A DNA stretch of 29,611 nt from Mesotaenium endlicherianum (lineage: Eukaryota; Streptophyta; Zygnematophyceae; Zygnematales; Mesotaeniaceae), in NCBI GenBank assembly GCA_009602735.1, contig WELA01009192.1, forward strand, positions 429,889 to 459,499. Direction: 5' to 3'. This document shows, piece by piece, positions 1 to 13,135 of this stretch. Below the pieces are notes generated by a model that made no database searches, had not been told where the DNA came from, and saw only the letters and a program-made list of their open reading frames with translations. Position 1 is the first letter of the stretch; every line of letters begins with the position of its first letter. Both the position numbers and the translations under genes were made by a program.

Positions 1-107
1 GCGGGGGCCGGGGGGGCGGGGGGGGGTTTGAGAGCTGAGGGCTGAGGGCTGAGGTGAGGTGAGGTGAGCTGAGTGCAGCGCCTGATGCGGGGAGGGGGGG
101 GTTGCAG

Positions 108-3100
108 GGGCTGTATGTGATGAACCCCAACAAGTTTCGCGCGTGCGAGTACCTCATCCGCTTCCACGAGCAGCAGCGCGGCGACAAGATCATCGTGTTC
201 TCTGACAACCTGTTTGCGCTGGAGCAGTACGCGCGCAAGCTCAAGCGCCCCATGATCTACGGCCCCACCAGGTGCGCCCTGCCACTCGCTGCGCACTCGC
301 AGCCGCAGCCACGGCCACAGCCACGGCTGCAGCAGCCCGTCTTCTGGTTTTCCTTCTGCCACAAGGCCGGCCAGGCTAGCGCGGTGCGATGTTCCCTGGC
401 TGCGGGAGGCAGGCGTTGCCGGCAGATGGTTGCTGTCGCTCATCTGGGACTGAGGGGGCTGCGTTCCGTGCTCTGCTGTGCTCTCTTCTGGTCTGGTCGC
501 TGCACTCTGCAGCAGCAGCGAAGAGTCATTTTGTCGATTGAGGACTTGCAGGGCTTGGACCAAGCTGACCGAGGGGCGGGGGGGGGGATTGATTGCAGCC
601 ATCACGAGAGGACAAAGATATTGTATGCCTTCAAGACCAGCCCGGAAGTCAACACCGTCTTCCTCTCCAAGGTTCCTCCCCTGCCCTGACCCCTTTCCGC
701 TCTTCTCCCGCACTGGAGCCTCACAGGAAGAAAGAGCAAGGAAGAGGGAGAGAGAGAGGAGAAAGTAAGCTAGGCCGGAGTGCCTCTCGTGCCTCGCCTC
801 CCTCCCTCTCTGCCTGCCTGCCTGGGTACTGCCTGCTACGGGTGGACCAACGGCCGACCGCGTGGCTGCGCTGTGCGTGCGTGTAGGTGGGAGACAACTC
901 CATTGACATCCCGGAGGCCAACGTGATCATTCAGATCTCGTCGCACGGCGGCTCCCGCAGGCAGGAGGCGCAGCGCCTGGGCCGAATCCTGCGCGCCAAA
1001 GTACACCTGCCTCCTTCTCTCTCGCCCTCTTGCTTGCTTGCTCACTCCTCCCACTCTCTTGTTGAGGCAATCCGGTGTGCGCGTGTGCGCCAACTGAAAT
1101 AAAAGTGCTGGATTCTGCACCGTGTGCTGCGGAGGATGCCCGTGGCAGCACTGGGCCTGCTGTCTTCTCCTGCCGCTCGTAACGCTGGCAGCCCCGAGGG
1201 CTGTCCCTGTGCTAGTCTATCTGTCGGTTTGTCAGGCGCCTGCCTCTGGCCACGTGCGTGGCTCTCTGATCTTCGATGGTGTCACTTCAGGAGAGAGGCT
1301 ACGAGGGGGGGAGGGGGGCCGCACATCTTACCAGGAGGGGAGGGGGTGGGAGTGCTGGCGGGTGCAGGGCCGCTTGCAAGACAGGCTGGCGGGCGGCGCG
1401 GAGGAGTACAACGCCTTCTTCTACTCGCTCGTGTCCACCGACACCCAGGCACGCGCACGCAAACATCCGCTTGTCCCCTCCCGTCGCCCCCTGCACTCAG
1501 CTCCTATGCTCAAGAGATGCGTTGCCTGAGCGCGTGGGTGACGATTGACGCTGAGTGCTGACAACACATGCGCGCGCGGGGTGTGCGCGTGGGGTTGGGT
1601 GGGGGGGTGGGGCGCGTGCAGGAGATGTACTACTCCGCAAAGAGGCAGCAGTTCCTCATCGACCAGGGCTACTCTTTCAAGGTGCGTGAGTGGGCTTGTG
1701 GGTGCCTGCATGGGCCCAGTGCGCTTGACACCCCCCCCCGTATGCTCTGGTAGGCGAGCAGGTGGAGATTATCCCGACGGCGCAGACGGTGATGTATAAG
1801 TGTGAGTGCGTTGCGCGCATGCGTGTGTGTGTGTGCGTGTCTGCCCCTGTGCAGGTGGTGACGTCGCTGCCGCCGCCCGACGAGGGGCAGGGCCTGAGCT
1901 ACGGGACCACAGACGAGCAGCTGGACCTTCTCACCAAGGTAGGCGCTGCACGCTGGCTGTCCTCAGAAGGGCGTCGCTCCTGCTCCATGCTTGATAGCGT
2001 GCTTGTGGCTGTGGCTCTACCTGTAGCATCGCTCTGGGTGTGGCTGTAGGTGTAGGGGTAGCTGCTGCCCTAGCTGGCCATGGAGGTGGCTGTGGCTAAG
2101 CTCTTTCGTGGACCCTTTCTGTAGCTGTGGCTGTACTTGTAGCTGTTGCTGTTTGCTGTAGCTGCTACCGGTGCAGCTATAGATGCTGTGCGTGGAACTG
2201 CTGCAGCGTACATGAGGACTGACAGCTGTGCGCGCATGTTTGCATGCGCACAGGTGCTGAATGCGGGAGAGGAGGCCGTCAGAGAGGAGGTGCTGGACGA
2301 GGACGTGGATGACCTGTCACATGCTCCTCGGGGTGCCCGCCGCATGGTGGGCTCCATGAGCCAGATGTCGGGTGCTCAGGGCATGATCTACATGGAGTAC
2401 AGGTACTCCCCCCCCCCACCCCAAATTTGCCCTCCCTTGAATCCGCTCCTCTCCCCTCTCTTCCCATGCCCTCGTGTTGCAGTTGTTATCGCTTGCTGGC
2501 ATTACCTACTCTGATGGAGGAAGTTGGGAAATCTGAAAATGTTGTGGAGTTGCTCGTCTTGGTGCATAGTCGACACTATTGGTCGTGTTCACATATTTCG
2601 GAGGCAAACATGTATGAGATTACAATTTGCCAATGGCTCCCGTATCAGAGTCACATTTCGAAAGCATTTATGTCCTCTCAGGACTCGGGAGGAACTGGTG
2701 CTCGTCCGCTGAGAGGAAAGTTAATAGAAGCAACGGCTTATTCAGAATATATGATGAAGGCTTGTTCGTCCAGACTTTTGCATCTGACCTTGACAAAGAG
2801 ACCCATCTTCAGACAACCGACCGTAAATTGACCAAAGAGATTTACCGCGAAAAATATGAGGGTGGAGAGGGAATAACTTGGACATTATACCTCTCTACAA
2901 GCAGTTGAGTGCGGTAGCCATGCTTGGTGGGATGTCCTAACAGCCCGAAGCTAGAAACTGGATTCCAATACTTTGTTGGAAAAGACCCCGTCGATGTGGT
3001 GAGGTCGCGCCAGGTTCTGTGTTCAAGAGTCCAGTGACTTGTTTTGGATGACTTCTTTAGAGCGTGTGTGTAATGTTTGAATTGTGTGCATGCCTGCTCT

Positions 3101-3196
3101 CTTACGTGCAGCACTGGAAGGGGCCGAGGTGGAGGCAAGCCAAAGCCTAAGGATCCCGCCAAACGTCACAGCATGTTCAAAAACCGCTTCAGATAG
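108..3196 (+). CDS. XPB: XPB/ERCC3 DNA translocase of TFIIH, C-terminal part (5' exons outside window)
   Basis: XPB is the SF2 ATP-dependent DNA translocase of TFIIH, opening promoters and damaged DNA in the nucleus. Eight exons join in frame: 108-271, 599-671, 887-1000, 1368-1448, 1622-1681, 1855-1938, 2254-2402, 3112-3196 (TAG), giving 269 residues. A full XPB is about 780, so roughly the last third is present. Visible parts: the start of the second helicase lobe ([20 protein letters not shown]), motif IV region DKIIVFSDN, motif V region around [20 protein letters not shown], motif [15 protein letters not shown], then the family tail [46 protein letters not shown] and a basic end. The segment [10 protein letters not shown] before EEYN resembles plant rather than animal XPB. 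All introns are GT-AG except 1449-1621, which begins GC. Identification is from recalled family sequence and is very secure; exon edges are inferred from splice signals and frame. Confidence 0.96.
2004..2175 (+). repeat. Degenerate GTAGCTGTGGCT-type simple repeat in an XPB intron
   Basis: Inside the XPB intron 1939-2253 the sequence is a run of imperfect copies of TGTAGCTGTGGCT-like words (tgtggctgtggct, tgtaggtgtagg, tgtagctgtggctgtact). No coding potential is recognised. It looks like ordinary slippage-derived low-complexity DNA. Confidence 0.6.
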
Positions 3197-4642
3197 TCTT
3201 GTGATTGAGCATACTGTCCTTGGCTATTCTCTAGTCCATTGAATAAATCAGTCGTAGTTAATCAGTGCATAGCACGTGCACATACTGCTCCCATGTTGAT
3301 TAGTCTACGGAAGGAATCAACCTTAGGGGCAGTGTAAGTACCCAAAGAATGGATCGCGATGTTATATAAAGCAGGTACTTTGTGCAATGTAAAAAAGGTG
3401 ACATACGCTGCGTACTTGCAAGTATTACAACATGCAGCAGCTGTAAGTAGCATGCAACAGATTGATAAGGTGGTATGGGCAATGTGGCCAAAGACCCCCA
3501 CATACAACTCAAAACTGCGAAGGCTTGCGATATGAAATGTCCCAACCAAAGTTTGACGAGTGTGAAATTTGTATATTTCACACGTTGCCGGTTGTGCTCG
3601 ACAGAGCTAAACCCCTCTTAAGGCGTTCTCCTGCAGTGCAGCTTTCATTGCAGCAAGGACGTAAGCTGCTACAATCACCCACCCACCCACCCTATAACCC
3701 CCACACTGAGAGTTACAAGGAGTTAAGGCACAATCCTCAGTTTCATACCAGCACCCATAACAGCCATGTGCAACAGTGTTGGTTTTTTTTTCCCTTGTTT
3801 GGCACTGTAACCTGCGGAGAATATCCAGCGACAAACTCCGACACAGCAGTAGCATCATATTGGTTTTTTTGCGAAAAGTCAGATCCTCGTATGACTGCAC
3901 GTGGTGCAGTGGTTAGTCAAGCATTTTATATGATTGTAATAGAGTTGTCTTAACATAGTCAGGTAGATAATCAGCTAGACTTAGAGAGGATTGACAAGAA
4001 CAGACCAAACACCCGAACATATTACTACCACTGTTCTTTGCGTATTACTATTACTACTATTCTTTCTATCATCACACTTCTTTGAAACCAGCAATTTGAA
4101 CACAAATTGTCAAACTGCGGAGAGGTTCCACCTCATGTGTAACACTGCATACGTGCAGACAATTTCGTAACTCGCTTTCCAATCAGAATATGATTTCTAC
4201 GTAAGTACTCGGTCAATAAAGCTCCAAATAACACATCTAACAATTGACAAAGACGTCAGCTTCTCAGGATACATATTCATACCCACAGAACAGTGCTCCT
4301 GCTTCACTGCCGGCAACTAAGGTTTTGCAAATACATGAAAAGAAATACCTGTAATACATAAGCAGAACTTGGCTGGGGTCGCGAGTGTCGACTAAGTTGC
4401 CAGAGACCAAGACGGCTATCATTGACAAACACTCAGGTCGAAAATTGCGAAAACACCTACACAACAGTCAAGGAGTACAAATCAGACAGGAAACAAGCCG
4501 GGACACCATCGCACAAACAATGGACATTCACTTTGTACAATCACTCCTTGGTGCAGCGTTATCCTTCAAGCAATTTTCATACCCCAACATCTACTGAGGA
4601 ATGTTTTTGACATGTGCTACAGCTTAAGTGATAAGAACCAGC
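3197..4642. other. Intergenic region between convergent XPB and eS4 genes
   Basis: This 1.4-kb stretch holds the 3' flanks of two converging genes. It is clearly more AT-rich than the XPB exons. The open frames in it are short and none resembles a known protein. No RNA gene or strong repeat was recognised. Confidence 0.7.
3242..3247 (+). promoter_or_regulatory. Possible AATAAA polyadenylation signal of XPB
   Basis: An exact AATAAA lies 46 bases after the XPB stop codon, a plausible place for a polyadenylation signal. Only the hexamer and its position support this. Confidence 0.4.
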
Positions 4643-6720
4643 CTAGGCAGTCGCCTTAGCCTGGGTCCTGTTCTTGCGCATCTCCTCGACAATAGACAGC
4701 TTGATACCCTTGCCCTTGGGTAGAGACACCCAGGGCTTCTGGCCCTGACCAATCTCAAACACATTGCCCATACGGGTGGCAAATGAGTGGCCGGCAGAGT
4801 CCTTGATGTGCACAATGTTGAAGCTACCCTTGTGCTTCTCAACGTGCTGCACTGTTCCCACTCTGCCTCTGTTACGGCCACCTGCACATGCGTATGACAA
4901 GAGACAACACAGTTATATCTACACATTGCAGTTTCCTGGGTTGTTAGTACCATCAAATTAAAAATCAACATGGAAAACTTCAGCACCACAACCAACAACC
5001 ACTCCATAGTGAGCTTCCCCTACCAAGTAGGGCTACCAAAGAAGGTCCTGCTAGAAAGGTCAGCAGCCTACAGCAATACCGATGACCCTGCCCTATCCTA
5101 AACCCTTTTGAAAAACATCCACTACAGTAGGCATATACCAGCCAAGCAGGTTTCTACCCACGTGGGAACGCCGACTATTGACTGCTGGTTCTAATGCTTG
5201 AAACCCTTCCTAAAGAATTAGCTGCAATCTGCAACCCAGGTCATGTCGGACAGAGTTTGTACCTGTAACCATGCAAAGGTTGCCAATGTCGAACTTAATG
5301 AACTCAATAGCCTTGCCTGTCTCCAAATCCACCTTGATGGTGTCGTTGACCTTGATCAAAGGGTCAGGGTACCTGATGGTGCGTCCATCATAGGTGGTGA
5401 TGTAGGGAATACCCTTGTCACCAACTCGCTGTGTGCGAACACGGCACAGCTTGTACTGCAACAGAAGCATTGGGCCAACATTTCGAATTATAGTATGTCC
5501 CAAGTGTTGGAAACATCCACAGGTTTCAGCTTAAGTGTCAGCTGCCCTTGCTGGCTTTGAAGGTCATCAAGGACAAAGGCACAAACAACCCACGAGGTGC
5601 AGGAGGCCGCATCTGACAGTTTGGAAAGAAAAGCAGAATACTAAAAGAGTACGTCCCACCGTGAGCTACGTTTTCGCACACTAGTGCCCAACTAAAGCGT
5701 ACACAAAGACGGCCTTTGTACCTTGGCCTCCTCTGATGTGATGCGGTGCAATACAAAGCGGCCCTTGGTGTCGTACAACAACCTGAAGTTCTCGTCGGTC
5801 TTTGCGATGGATACGACATCTGCATCCATGACAACGAGCTATTGAGTACTATTTATCACACCATGCCTCGCCAAAAACCCTACCCCAGACGCCGATGGCC
5901 CAGTCTTGTATGTCAGCCCATACCATTCTTCATGCAAACATTCCTGATCCTCACTGCAAAGAACTTGAAAATCGACGCTACAAGTGCTGCATACTCGGAA
6001 CATTCCCCATTGACATCCTCCAGAGGTCTCTCAAAGTTGAGAACACGGGAGAACGTGCAGCTACACCACATTACGAGTCGTCCCAGTCCAGCTTATTCCC
6101 TCTAGTATGTTCGCTGGTACCGGGCAGTGCAACAACTTACCCATGAAACCTGCGGGGAAGCACTTGTCTGTGCGAACCTTCCCATCAACCTCAATCAAGC
6201 GTTGCATCACAATTGCAGTGACCTCACGGTATGTGAGGGCATACTTCAGCCTGTTACGGAGGATGATAGCCAAGGGAAGGCATTCACGCTCCTTGTGTGG
6301 CCCTGAGGATGGCTTTGGTGCCTGTGGAACCCATAAACATATTAATCGCCTCTTAAGTTACTATTGCTACAGAGAAGATAATATTCCATCTTTCACAATG
6401 CACATCTAGGTCACAGCGTCCAACCCAAGAGTGTGTACTTGGTCCTCTTCGTCAACCTGGATCTTCTAATAACAGTGACAGGGAAGGTAAACGGGACTGA
6501 ATCACTTACGAAGGCTCCACCAAGTTTGTCAAGCATCCAATGGCGGGGGGCATTAAGCCTCTTCAAATGCTTCTTGATACCACGAGCCTGCCCATTACAA
6601 ACGACCAGAGTTTAGGACCTACACTTCCTCGGCCTGAGAAAAAAGCAGCTGCGTCACGAAAAAAGGTAGCTCAATGACTCGTAAAAAACTGCCTAAGAAA
6701 AGGTCACTGGCGCTCACCAT
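4643..6720 (-). CDS. RPS4: 40S ribosomal protein S4 (eS4), complete
   Basis: eS4 is a structural protein of the small cytosolic ribosomal subunit that binds 18S rRNA. Six coding exons on the minus strand join in frame: 6718-6720, 6510-6587, 6141-6321, 5722-5819, 5263-5455, 4643-4881. They total 792 bases, 263 residues plus TAG, which is the usual eukaryotic eS4 length. The N terminus reads [20 protein letters not shown]. The S4 RNA-binding region follows ([20 protein letters not shown]). The middle has [20 protein letters not shown] and the KOW-like loop [20 protein letters not shown]. The end is [19 protein letters not shown]. All introns are GT-AG. The first coding exon holds only the ATG, followed at once by a GTGAGC donor. 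The gene is divergent from WDR12 (593 bases between start codons) and convergent with XPB. Regulation is not visible. Identification is very secure. Confidence 0.97.
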
Positions 6721-7313
6721 CTTGGACGCTAGGCCAAGATAGCAATGGCGGAGAGAAGATCAATCCTCAGGTGAAGCCGAGGCGGCTGGAAAGGGAAAAT
6801 AATTTGGACATACCGTGGGTTATGTTTCGTCGACTTTATGAGAGAGCGCTATTTCATGCCTGTAATTGTACGGCACAGCGAGGATGTGGGAATCGAAAGG
6901 TTACGAGGGTGTCCGGAAGCGCGCGTAGTACTACTTTTAAGCGTGTTGAGTTGGAACTGGTTGGAACGTCGTCTCTGGTCTTCTGGAGCGCCCACTGGAC
7001 TCTTTCCTTCACTTCGCCTTCCTGGACCTTTTTAACTAAAGGCTTCTTACAAGTGTGACATTTCATGCATTCGCAATCGTGCAATAGTGTTGTTTTACTT
7101 GTAGCAGCTGCTATTTGCAAGAGATATCACCTTGCAATAAGATTCGCATCGTTCTTCTTGCAAAGTTGAACGTATCAGCTGGAGTGTACGTGAAAAGGCT
7201 GCATCTGATACAGCATCTATATCTTTTCACGTCTGGTGTGGCTCTATGCCTCAATAAGTACTGACTACTCTCTCTCTTTTTCTTCTTGTAATAAAATAAA
7301 GGAACTGATACCA
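6721..7313. promoter_or_regulatory. Divergent promoter region between eS4 (-) and WDR12 (+)
   Basis: The 593 bases separate the start codons of two divergently transcribed ribosome-related genes, so both promoters should lie here. On the minus strand the eS4 leader carries a short pyrimidine tract (TCTTCTCTCC near 6750). On the plus strand the WDR12 start is preceded by a pyrimidine-rich run and an AG at 7300-7301, possibly the end of a 5'-UTR intron. No TATA box or named element can be placed with confidence. Co-regulation is only inferred from the arrangement. Confidence 0.5.
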
Positions 7314-10300
7314 ATGACTGCGATAGTAGATCGAGCAAGCTCTGGCAATGTAGCAGCAGAGGATAGACAGGTTCAAGTGCGCTTTGACACACGTCTTCCA
7401 AATCATTTGAAAGTGCCATCAACTCCTTATGCTGTTCCCGCGAGACTTACGCGCTATGGTCTATCTGAGGTTGTCAATACCATCTTGGGCCTAGGTGAGT
7501 GTCGGTTGTATCTCGTTACAGACTTGACGGGGAAAAGGACGAGCATTGTTACAATACACCAAACAGGCGCATGACGTGGCTAATTTCAGAAATTACTGCA
7601 GAGTGTGCTCTACCTATGCCGTAGTACTGTCTTCGGATGTTACTTGAAAAGAGCCTACCATGCTCTAGCAGTCATGGCAGTTCGAGTGCTATGAAGCATC
7701 GCATAAGGGCCTAGTATATGGCTAGTGGATCTCAGCCCCTCACAGAAACTCATATAGTATGAGATGTATGCTCCTGAACACCTCACGAGTTCTGAAGGCA
7801 ACCTCAGTCATCATTGCCAGCTTAAGTGGAGCTTGAACTGAACTTAGAACTCTGCTTGTGCTGCAGACCTAGTTTTTGTGCGAGCGTTTACAGCGATGTC
7901 GAGCACGTGATAGAGTATTGCAGCAGTTGTTGGTTTTAATTGTAAGATGAAGAAGAACATGCATGCAGTTTCCCCCTTGGTATGATCTCACTGAAGGTAC
8001 TGGTAGGGAGCGCTTTTATTGTTGTCAGCAGCTCTCTTTGCATTTAAGTGATAGGGCTGGGAACACACTGTGTTTGGTACACTGCGGAGAGACCAAAGGG
8101 CAGAAATGCTTTATTGTATATACCAAAGATACTCTATGAAAATTAGAATGACTATACTATATGGATTATGAATGCTGGATACAGAGAAGGTGCAGCCATT
8201 TGACTTCTTGGTGGATGGCGAGCTCGTGCGCTCCTCGCTGGAGAAGCTCCTCATCTCCAAGGGCCTCTCCGCCGTAAGTCACCCAGGGTTCTAGGGCTTG
8301 AGAACCTGAGGGTTCTAGGGTTCACGGTGTGGTTGGGCACCCTCAGGAGTCATCATGGCTTTTCCACCATCAATTGATAACTTCGAGCATGGGAGTTTGG
8401 GCTCTCCTGGCATTGGGGCACCAGCATTCTATGAGCCTAAACCTTTTAGTACTTAAGTGATGTACACCCACGCACCTGTCTTTCTGTCCAGTAGTTTGTC
8501 TCGTAATGAAACAGGTAGGCCTCTGTGATCTGCTCCAGTCTTGTAGCTCGTCGTAGACTCACACTGCAGATGGCGTGGGGAGATGACGTGGCATTGCATG
8601 TAGGCACTGCTGCTTGGTGGAGTAACTTTATGGCTTCTTGAGTTGTTTTTTTAGGGTTGCATCAAGCGAGGTTGTCTATTAAGCCCCTCTCTCATGGAAC
8701 TCTTCATCAAATGCCGCGTGCTTCTTCTGGTCCCACTCTTATCCTCTCATGAAACTACTAGCTCATACCAAGGTGCACCCCTGCTTGCTCATTTGGCAAG
8801 TACACGCTTATTTGGCAGGCACGTGAAAAGCTTCAGCAACATGCGCGTAGTATATGCTGCATGCATGCATCTAGTGAGCCTAGTGATGCTGGCCTGGGCC
8901 AGGCTCTTCATATGCTTCCTCTCTCAGCAATGACAGACTCGACAAGTGGTGCTCAGAGCTGCATCTTCCTGTATGCCCCCGTCCGTCACGCATGAACAAT
9001 ATATATAATTCCTTGCCATCCCCCAAGAACAGGGTTCAGGATTCTCAGCACACAAGGGGGATGTTTTTTTTCCTTGGGGTGGGGGGGGGAAGGGGAGAGC
9101 AGGAGAGCATCCTGGTGGTAGAGTACATCCCAGCGGTGGTCCCGCCAGAGCCCAAGCAGTCCATAGTGCACGACGACTGGGTCAGCGCCGTTGACGGCTC
9201 GCTTGCCTGGTACCTTTTTAAAAATCTCCGCTTTTCTGCCAACCCCCCTGCCTTTCTTCGGTTTGCTTTTTGAACCTTGAACCTTGAACCTTGAATTCTA
9301 AGCTAGTCCTTGAGCTTCAAATTTTATGCTTTAAACTTCCAAAGCTCAAAACCTTTACTCTAAAACCTGGGCCCTGACTTTATTAAACCCCGACCGCAAA
9401 GCCTGACGTCCAAGCCCTGCAGCGAGCTTTGGCCAGGAACTCCAGCAGGCGTCCAGCTCAGCCTCGAGAAAGCCACCAGCCGTGTCCTGGTGGCAGCTGC
9501 TGCTGCATTGCAGTTGCTGTCACAATGGCACGGATTTGAGCATACTCTCCCCCCCCATGTTATGCAAGACTAATAGGCAGCCACTGTGCCGCCACTGGCT
9601 TGGCTCGCTAAAAGATAGTCATTTCTTGCTCTCTGATTTTCCGTGCATGCATGGAGTGCGTGCGTGTGTATGTGTCGATGTGTGTGCGAAGTGTCTCTTT
9701 GCTTCGCCTCTCGCTGCAGCTCTGCCCAGCTTCTCGTTGTTCTGCCATTCACGCACGCATGCATGCAGGCAGTGCGTGTATGAAAAGGGGACTGTGCCGC
9801 ACTCTCCTCCTCCTGCCTCCACCTCCCAGTCCTACTAGTCTGAGTGCACTCGGTCTCCCTCTCTCCCTCTCCCTCTCTCACTCTCTCTACTGCGTGGCCA
9901 CGGGTGGATGGGGGTGCAGGGTCATACTCACAGGCTCCTACGACTCCATTGGCAGGTACACTCTCTCACTCACAGGAACTGTTTGCCTGCACCTTCCCTC
10001 GCCCACTTGCACCGCACCATAGGGAGCCTCCTCTTGTGCTACTCATCAAAGTCAGGCCTGCGCTCCTGAGGAGAGCACTGGTTCTTTCTTTCTTAACAGT
10101 GGGGGTGGGGCTAGTCCCAAATAAGAGGGAGAACTTGCTTACAGAAGGTCAGTCTCTGCCATCTGAAGAAGTTCCACTTCCGGATTGGAATGAGGGTGAG
10201 GGTGGGGGCTAGGTTTGGGCTTGCCTGGGGCGACAGCGAGGGGCAAGGGTCAGGTCGGGCCGGCTAGAGTTGGTCTGGGGAAAGATGGAGGAACAGTGCT

Positions 10301-13036
10301 TTGTTTGAAACTCAGTTAAGCGTCAGGCTATGAGTGGTTCATACGTAGCTCGCACAATTCAGCTGTGGGCCGCTTTCTTTTGAAGAGGTCAACTCACTGC
10401 AACTTTGAGTCGGGTGGTGGAGCTTCTTGGGGCTTGCCCGGTATGCAGCACCAACGAGTGAAACGTTTTTGGACAGCTTTGAAGGCAATGGTACAAGCGT
10501 CCCTTACCCGCCAGCTGCTATGCAGCCACAAGCCACATCTGGTGCCAGCTGAGCCATTCACGTGCCATCAGACAGTCCCTCCGCAGGCTGTCAGTTTGAA
10601 CGCAGGGTCTGCATCAGCCAGCTTGGCTAAAGTTTCTCAGGCAGGCTGGCAAACAGGGCGGGCTTAGCTGGTAAAAGCAATGACTGTTATTCATGACAGC
10701 AGACGCATATCCTTCCTGTACCCCCCCCTGAAACACCTCGCCTGGGTGACGCCTTGAATATAAATTGTGTGCTTGCGCTTGCCGGCTATGCTTGAGGTTG
10801 GACCCTAAACCTCAAGTCCCAAATCCTGGACCTGACGACCCCATTCCCAGTGGCGTTGTTGAGAAGGAAAGGGGCAGGGTGAAGAGGGAGAGCAGAGCAG
10901 GGGACGGTGGGGGACGGGCTCTGCGGATGCTCCTCCTTTTGTAGACACCCTGTACATCTCGCTCTGCTAGGCTGCTGACCCAACCCCCCCCGCCCCCCCC
11001 CCTCCTCCTTTCTGGGAATTGCGCGCTCGCTTGTTTGGAGCAGAGTGTGGGACGCGGCGGGAACCTGCCGCTGCACCCTGAGCGGCCACCGGGACGCCAT
11101 CACTGCCATTGCTGTCCTTCCCCCCCAGCATTCCAAAGGTGGCTGTCGTCTCCTGCCAGCTAAATGCTTTACGCCTCTTGACCGACCTGCCTGATGAACT
11201 GGCGCAGGCTGGTTGAGATTACATGCGTAGGCTGAATGCAAATAAGTAAGCAGTTGGGTTCATCTCCCCTGCTCCCCAACCCAGGCCCGTGTCAGCTCAG
11301 CTCTCACGCCCCACCACTTGTGTGAGGGGCCGGGGCAGTTACAAGGGCCCTTTGAAATAGCCCTCATCACTTCAGCAGCAGCTGGGACAGTAACAGGAGC
11401 AGTCTGTCTTCAAGAGTGAGAAGACCTCAAGCATCTAGATGACGATGGGGGCTTGAGGCGCAGTTTGGCTTGAGGCGTAAATGGACCTCCCTGAGCACTG
11501 AAGTCGGCAACAAGGGCAGTGATAGGAGCAGGAGCAGGAGCAGGAGCATGATGAGAGCCAGGGGGGGGTGCTTGGGGGGGGGGGGGCNNNNNNNNNNNNN
11601 NNNNNNNNNNNNNNNNNNNNNNNNNNNNNNNNNNNNNNNNNNNNNNNNNNNNNNNNNNNNNNNNNNNNNNNNNNNNNNNNNNNNNNNNNNNNNNNNNNNN
11701 NNNNNNNNNNNNNNNNNNNNNNNNNNNNNNNNNNNNNNNNNNNNNNNNNNNNNNNNNNNNNNNNNNNNNNNNNNNNNNNNNNNNNNNNNNNNNNNNNNNN
11801 NNNNNNNNNNNNNNNNNNNNNNNNNNNNNNNNNNNNNNNNNNNNNNNNNNNNNNNNNNNNNNNNNNNNNNNNNNNNNNNNNNNNNNNNNNNNNNNNNNNN
11901 NNNNNNNNNNNNNNNNNNNNNNNNNNNNNNNNNNNNNNNNNNNNNNNNNNNNNNNNNNNNNNNNNNNNNNNNNNNNNNNNNNNNNNNNNNNNNNNNNNNN
12001 NNNNNNNNNNNNNNNNNNNNNNNNNNNNNNNNNNNNNNNNNNNNNNNNNNNNNNNNNNNNNNNNNNNNNNNNNNNNNNNNNNNNNNNNNNNNNNNNNNNN
12101 NNNNNNNNNNNNNNNNNNNNNNNNNNNNNNNNCCCCAACCAACCCCAATCCACCTCCCCTACCGGCACCCTTGCCCCGGCTACATGGCACCGTCCCTTTT
12201 CAGCTGCTTGCCGAGGTTGAATGCGCGTATCGACGTTCCAACCTAGTCGTATCTCAACTTGCTGGCCAGCCCCATTGAGACATGCATTCAGCATCCCCCC
12301 CAACCTGCTCATTGCCCGAGTCCCCACCTCATGCTGTTAAAACATACCTTTGCATGACCGCCCCTGCATTTTCCGCCTGCAGGGTATGCAGGAGGCTTCC
12401 GACTGCACCACAGGCCTAGGATGATACGGTGCTGCCTTCCTCCTCGCTGGCCTAAAGCCTCCTCTTCCCCATCGTGCACGCGCGCATTGCTTGCAGGTGC
12501 CCCTGGAGGCCGACAGCAAAAAGGGCGGGCAGAAGACAGCTGGCATCGTGAGAGCGTACACGGGCCACACGGCCTCGGTGCAGTGCGTGGCGGCCAGCCC
12601 CTCTGGCCAGGAGGTGGGCGTCTGCCCGCCCTGCCACTCTCACTTGTGGACATGCACTGTGTGCTGCGACATTGTAACTTCGCCCTGCTTTTCGTCCTCG
12701 ATACACTCTGCTGGCGGTGCCTCTTGACACGCAGTGAGTGATCGGGGGAATTATACGCAAGGCCATGGGTGGGTTGCGGGGAGTGGGAGGCCTCCCTTCG
12801 ATTGCAGCGAGTGAGAGTAGTAAGGTACTCAGGGTATGGGGTAGGGTGGGGGGGCGGGGAGCGCAGATGGCCTCGGGGTCGTGGGATACGTCCATCAGGC
12901 TGTGGCGCGTGGAGGCAGACCCTGCGGCAGCAGAGGAGCAGGCAAAGGACGACGCCAAGAAGAAGAGGCGCGCCGACAGCAACGGGGGGGCACATTCCAT
13001 CGCCTCTGCCGCGCCCCAGGTGCGTGCGAGCACCAG

Positions 13037-13135
<99 letters not shown>

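Noticed and set aside
3898..3955. tRNA-like A box (GTGGTGCAGTGGTTAGTCAAGCA)
   Set aside because: No matching B box (GGTTCRANNCC) or foldable cloverleaf follows; at best a remnant of a tRNA-derived short element.
5456..5721. Box C/D snoRNA in an eS4 intron (minus-strand TGATGA followed by CTGA)
   Set aside because: Spacing is too short for a normal C/D snoRNA and no terminal stem or second C'/D' pair is convincing.
8283..9440. Internal telomere tract (TTCTAGGG and AACCTTG words)
   Set aside because: Too short and too variable; they sit in WDR12 introns and do not form a uniform telomeric unit.
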